This document shows, piece by piece, positions 61,558 through 64,000 of a stretch of 64,000 nucleotides of DNA. The translations under genes were made by a program, and so were the position numbers. Within the stretch, counting starts at the first letter, position 1. The number at the start of each line of letters is the position of its first letter. Below the pieces are notes generated by a model. It was given only the letters and a program-made list of their open reading frames with translations. It was not told the origin of the DNA and made no database searches. The DNA comes from Serinus canaria (lineage: Eukaryota > Chordata > Aves > Passeriformes > Fringillidae), in NCBI RefSeq assembly GCF_022539315.1, contig NC_066313.1:12527764-12591763 (forward strand), written 5' to 3'.

Positions 61558-64000
61558 GGCCATCCCCATGTGTATCACATTTAAACACACTGAATTTATC
61601 CTGCCATTTATTGCCCAGCTGCTTGGTGTAGCTATAAGGTGTCTTGACAATCTTTCACAGTCAGCAGTGGTCATTAAACGCTTTAATAACTAAATATCAT
61701 CAGCAATTCTGGTCGCTTTAGTACTCACCCCTTTCTCTGACTATGAATGTGTTCCACCCCAAACCCCTTTGGAAATTCTCAGTTATGAGCCTACTCCTTC
61801 TATCTGGTACATGAAAAATATTTAATAAATCAAGTTAAGATAAAGGAGGAATAGCAGAACAATATATATGTGGAAAGAAATGGTTAAGTAAACTTAGAGA
61901 ACATGACTTATGCTTCCATGGGAATTATTAGTTCTGTTTCTAAGAGTCTGAAAAGATTTCTATAAAGTCATGAGTTCTTAGGGCTAAAAAGTCTTCTGAA
62001 GTACATGTCAAAATGCAAAGAAACTCCATGTTGTTTCTGTGGCACCGGAAAAATCAAAAATCTCAGATACAGTCAGCACTTACGAGTTCTGTAAAAGTAT
62101 AAGGGTTTTTGGTATGAAGTCTGGTGCCTCTATTATACAGAAAATTTACAGCTCTTCTTATATCTACCTAATCTTAATGCCTCATAAACAAAAGCCCTGG
62201 AGCAAAAGTAAATTAGTAGCTATCGAGGCTGCCTAAACAGAGATGCTTGCAACTGATTGCATTAAATTAACTGTTTAATTGAATACATTTGCCTGATTGA
62301 GTAAAACGACAATTGTGTCAATGTTGGTTCTAATTGTGTTAGTTTGCATGGTTGGTTCACTGCCCTTTCTTGAGCTGATAGTAATCACTAATTTTGTTGC
62401 TCAGGAAGCTGTGATAACAAGCAGATGAATTGACATTCTCGTTGTTGTCCACATTGACTGAGAAGTCAAATGGACCTCCTTCTATCCTTTTGACCTCAAA
62501 GCTAGGTGTATCCTATTAAAAATTGGCATTGTCATCCTGCAATACCTGTGGGCATAAGGATGATAAAGAAAGGCTATGCAGGTTGCAGTGGAACAAATTT
62601 CACCCATTTTAAAGAGCTCAGAAAACCCTCATGCATCAGTGGAAGACATTTTCTCATCCTTCAGACTATCCTAATTTTTTTCCTAATTTATTTCATTTAA
62701 TTTTATTCATTTTCCCTTGGGATGAAATCAAGAGCTCATAACAAATATTTAGGGAAAAAAGGTGGAGAGGGAGGGAAGGATTGAACTTCATGCAGCTGAT
62801 TCTTTTTTCTCTGAGTCCTGATGAAACAGCAGAAGTCAAATACTTCATCTTCACAGCAGGACCTAAACTACATGTGCTCTCATACCTTAAGCATCTCATA
62901 AGCAACTCCTGGGCAGTTGACTAGTCTGCAGAGAGAAAAAAGAGATTCTTTTTATCTCTCCCATTGGAAAGAGTCCCACGAAGACAATTTAATCAGTGAG
63001 ATTTGGTGTATTTCATTAAGTACTTATTAATTAAGACAAACATTTTTACTCCACAGTGCAGGCAAAAGAATAGCTACTTCATACATGTAATACCAAAGTT
63101 GAGCTCCCTCTTCCTATGCTTATTTAATTAGCATACAGAGAAGCAGAATTGCTCCTTACCCCCTCCCTTGCCATTTTTTTAAGAGTCTCATGGACCATTC
63201 TCTTGTCCTAAGAAGAAATTCTCTCCAAACTTCTGTTTGTAAAAGTTGTAGTTATGATGCAAACAAAAAAAAATTCATAAGTTATATGTAATAAAAATGC
63301 TCTTTGTAACAAAAATTTCAGACCAGCTCTCCTTTCACCTAACCTGTGCCCAAAAAAATTAACATTCACAACAACTTTATGCCTTTGTAGCAAAAACAAG
63401 ATAATACCCATTTAGAAGGTCGCTGCCATCATACATTACCCACAAAAGCCAGATATAATAGTTACTCCACAAAATTAGGTAAATCCCATTTCTGAATCAT
63501 AACTCAGAAAAGCCAGTCCATAATCCCACTGCAAATGTAGACACAAAAATCTTCTGAAGACAGGTATCTTGCTCTTAACAGTTCCTATTTATTAACATGA
63601 GATTTATTTGTTTATACTGCTCTTTTTTGTTGTGGAATAATGAATGATTTTAATATATACGTTGCCCTGTTTGTAAACCAAAATTTCTGTAATAGTCTTT
63701 CTACTTCTTCTGATTAAGTTACCTCCCTCCTTGGTGATGGAATTGATATACATTTATTATACTGGGATTTTTCTGGCACCTAATGTTCTAAATAAATAAG
63801 CAATGTCAATAACTCATGCCACTACTGCAAATGTACTATTAAAAGTGAGCCTGTTCCCTGCCTTAGTCTACAACACAGAACAAATGAAAAATGATTAAAA
63901 TTATGCCCAAAGCAATGTCGATTACTTGTTCATCATGTGACAATGAAATCCTGTTTAAAATTTGAAATTAAATACATTAGCAATTCAGCTATAACCTCTT
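61558..64000. other. Unique AT-rich DNA, no gene seen
   Basis: No repeat family, exon or RNA gene is recognised to the end of the window. Confidence 0.5.

Overview
The window looks like vertebrate, specifically avian, nuclear DNA. It is AT-rich, has no long open reading frames and has low repeat density. Its interspersed repeats are almost all CR1-type LINE fragments, recognised by the reverse-transcriptase tail and the terminal ATTCTATG-like 3' end, plus a few retroviral LTRs. Nothing resembling L1, Alu or other mammalian SINEs was seen. Several LTRs match families I recall from songbird genomes, so a passerine is my best guess. That is inference from memory, not a database result.

I found no protein-coding exon, tRNA, rRNA or CRISPR array that I can support. 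The window reads as a gene desert or the interior of a very large intron. The longest open frames lie inside CR1 or LTR sequence, and the rest are short, lack recognisable domains and often lack an ATG.

Layout. 0.9-1.3 kb: CR1 on the minus strand. 4.77-5.96 kb: a GC-rich LTR-like element with a 39-bp minisatellite and a dense CpG island. 6.37-6.65 kb: a compact candidate LTR with TATA and AATAAA boxes. 8.66-9.35 kb: a long CR1 with an internal triplication. 11.7-11.9 kb: CR1 tail. 13.95-15.06 kb: the longest CR1 (about 1.1 kb, minus strand). 15.1-24.3 kb: over 9 kb with no recognised mobile element. 24.3-24.6 kb: CR1 tail followed by two adjacent hairpins. 28.9, 31.3, 37.2, 40.0, 46.3 and 51.0 kb: microsatellites. 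30.2 kb: CR1. 35.6-36.8 kb: a complete solo LTR with a 4-bp target-site duplication, followed by a short tandem duplication. 41.8-43.2 kb: an old CR1, then an LTR. 44.65-45.13 kb: an ERVL-type LTR on the minus strand. 45.5-46.1 kb: a GC-richer segment with a cluster of dyads. 50-53.5 kb: three CR1 tails on the plus strand. 58.9 kb: a short CR1. 61.5 kb: a 43-bp tandem duplication.

There are no genes here to place in a pathway. The functional content visible is transposon-derived: LTR promoters and poly(A) signals, and dead LINE fragments. I found no evidence of a novel biological system. The most checkable oddities are the in-frame 39-bp minisatellite with its CpG island, the solo LTR with an unusually long inferred R region, and the hairpin clusters near 24.6 and 45.9 kb.
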